Below are positions 62,986-64,000 of a stretch of 64,000 bases of DNA, one piece after another. A program made the position numbers and the translations under genes. The notes beneath the pieces are model-generated. The model had not been told where the DNA came from and ran no database searches. It saw only the letters and a list, made by a program, of their open reading frames with translations. The stretch lies in the NCBI GenBank assembly GCA_033344895.1, contig JAWPMN010000001.1:930001-994000 (forward strand), read 5' to 3'. The stretch comes from Alphaproteobacteria bacterium (GTDB taxonomy: Bacteria; Pseudomonadota; Alphaproteobacteria; UBA8366; Aestuariispiraceae). How positions within the stretch are numbered: position 1 is the stretch's first letter; the number at the start of each line of letters is the position of its first letter.

Positions 62986-64000
62986 TCAGCGAACAAGACC
63001 CAAGGTATCGCGCACTTCCGCCAGGATCGGGGCGGACAGAGCCCGGGCCCGTTCGCCGCCCTTGGCCAGGATACGGTCGATTTCGGCCTTGTCTTGCAGC
63101 AGTCGGTTCATCTCGGTCGTGATCGGCTCCAGATGGGCGACCGCGGCGTCGGCGAGTTGCTGTTTGAAGGCGCCGAACTGACCGCCACCGATGTCACGCA
63201 ATGCGGATTCGACCGTCTGGTTGGTAAGGGCGGCATAGATTGTCACCAGGTTCTGCGCCTCAGGGCGACCTTCGAATCCGTCCTTGTCCGTCGGCAGGTT
63301 TTCCGGGTCGGTCTTGGCCTTGCGGATCTTCTTCGCGATCGCGTCGGCATCGTCCGTCAGGTTGATGCGCGACATGTCCGACGGATCCGACTTAGACATC
63401 TTCCTGGTACCGTCGCGCAGCGACATGACGCGGGTCGCCTCGCCCAGGATCAGCGGTTCGAGGACCGGGAAGAAGTCATCTACGCCCCAGTCATTGTTGA
63501 ACTTGATCGCAATATCGCGCGCCAGTTCCAGATGCTGCTTCTGATCCTCGCCCACCGGCACATGGGTGCCGCGATAAGCCAGGATGTCCGCCGCCATCAG
63601 GTTTGGGTAGACGAACAGGCCGGTCGATGCGTTTTCCTTGTTCTTACCCGCCTTCTCCTTGAACTGGGTCATGCGGTTCAGCCAACCCATCCGCGCGACA
63701 CAGTTGAAGTACCAGGCCAGTTCCGAATGGTCCGGGTTCTGCGACTGGTTGAACAGGATATGCTTGTCCGCATCAATGCCGCAGGCAATCAGCGCCGCCG
63801 CCACCTGGCGTGTCGCATCGCGCAGGGTCGCCGGCTCCTGCCACACGGTCAGCGCATGCAGGTCGACGACGCAATACAGGCAGTCGAATTCGTCCTGCAG
63901 CGGGACCCAGTTTCGGATCGCGCCCAGATAATTGCCCAGGGTCAGATTGCCCGTCGGCTGAATGCCGGAGAAAACACGGCGCGGATGCTTTGTGGCGGTA
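62986..64000 (-). CDS. trpS: Tryptophanyl-tRNA synthetase (5' end outside window)
   Basis: The visible 337 residues are the C-terminal part of a class I TrpRS; the start lies beyond the right edge. The HIGH-like signature [12 protein letters not shown] is near the edge, and the KMSKS loop is [13 protein letters not shown]. The tRNA-binding helical C-terminus ends at [12 protein letters not shown]. Only the first few residues before [16 protein letters not shown] appear to be missing. Confidence 0.97.
   Translation of the reverse strand, partial: TATKHPRRVFSGIQPTGNLTLGNYLGAIRNWVPLQDEFDCLYCVVDLHALTVWQEPATLRDATRQVAAALIACGIDADKHILFNQSQNPDHSELAWYFNCVARMGWLNRMTQFKEKAGKNKENASTGLFVYPNLMAADILAYRGTHVPVGEDQKQHLELARDIAIKFNNDWGVDDFFPVLEPLILGEATRVMSLRDGTRKMSKSDPSDMSRINLTDDADAIAKKIRKAKTDPENLPTDKDGFEGRPEAQNLVTIYAALTNQTVESALRDIGGGQFGAFKQQLADAAVAHLEPITTEMNRLLQDKAEIDRILAKGGERARALSAPILAEVRDTLGLVR

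Overview
The window is about 64 kb of GC-rich chromosome from an alphaproteobacterium, most likely a free-living member of Rhodospirillales in the broad sense. This rests on gene content, not on a search: a ctaC-ctaD-ctaB-coxF-like-ctaG-ctaE-DUF983-surf1 oxidase cluster running into thrC and an M16 peptidase, a class I lysyl-tRNA synthetase, an alphaproteobacterial-type SspB, a phasin, and four small PAS_5-type proteins. I saw no IS element, prophage, CRISPR array, rRNA or integrase. It reads as core chromosome with two catabolic or transport islands, at the left edge and near 55-62 kb.

Left edge (1-6.9 kb): a tight minus-strand operon runs from a NicX-like ring-cleavage dioxygenase through a CoxG-type protein and a three-subunit molybdenum hydroxylase into an HGGGW alpha/beta hydrolase cut by the window edge. 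A divergent TetR regulator stands opposite. It looks like an N-heteroaromatic degradation module. 7-15 kb: tRNA-Lys(CUU), an AsmA protein, and the rod-shape operon mreB-mreC-mreD-mrdA-rodA. 15-27.4 kb: one co-directional minus-strand run with the aa3-type cytochrome c oxidase genes and their assembly factors, then M32 carboxypeptidase, MscS channel, thrC, M16 peptidase and a GNAT acetyltransferase.

27.7-47.8 kb is a housekeeping mosaic: DUF3422, tldD, lipoproteins, a TVP38-type membrane protein, ribH behind an FMN riboswitch, a desaturase, lysS with two small membrane proteins, redox and detoxification genes, csaA, a phasin with candidate PhaR operators, a nucleoside transporter, an RHH regulator, a CheW protein fused to a globin domain that lacks the usual heme-ligand residues, class I fumarase and SspB. 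47.9-55.6 kb: an ABC-F ATPase, a full-length pyruvate carboxylase, three tandem PAS_5 paralogues and an ABM-fold monooxygenase. 55.6-61.9 kb: a BKACE enzyme divergent from a glycine-betaine/carnitine-type ABC transporter whose permease is one fused double-length chain, plus an MBL hydrolase. The right edge has an agmatine-deiminase-family gene whose ribosome binding site lies in a hairpin, and the 3' part of trpS.

The points most worth a second look are the CheW/pseudo-globin fusion, the NicX-like/molybdenum hydroxylase operon, and the BKACE/fused-permease locus with its palindromic divergent promoter. Start codons were chosen from ribosome binding sites, overlaps and family N-termini. Where several were possible, the entry says so.
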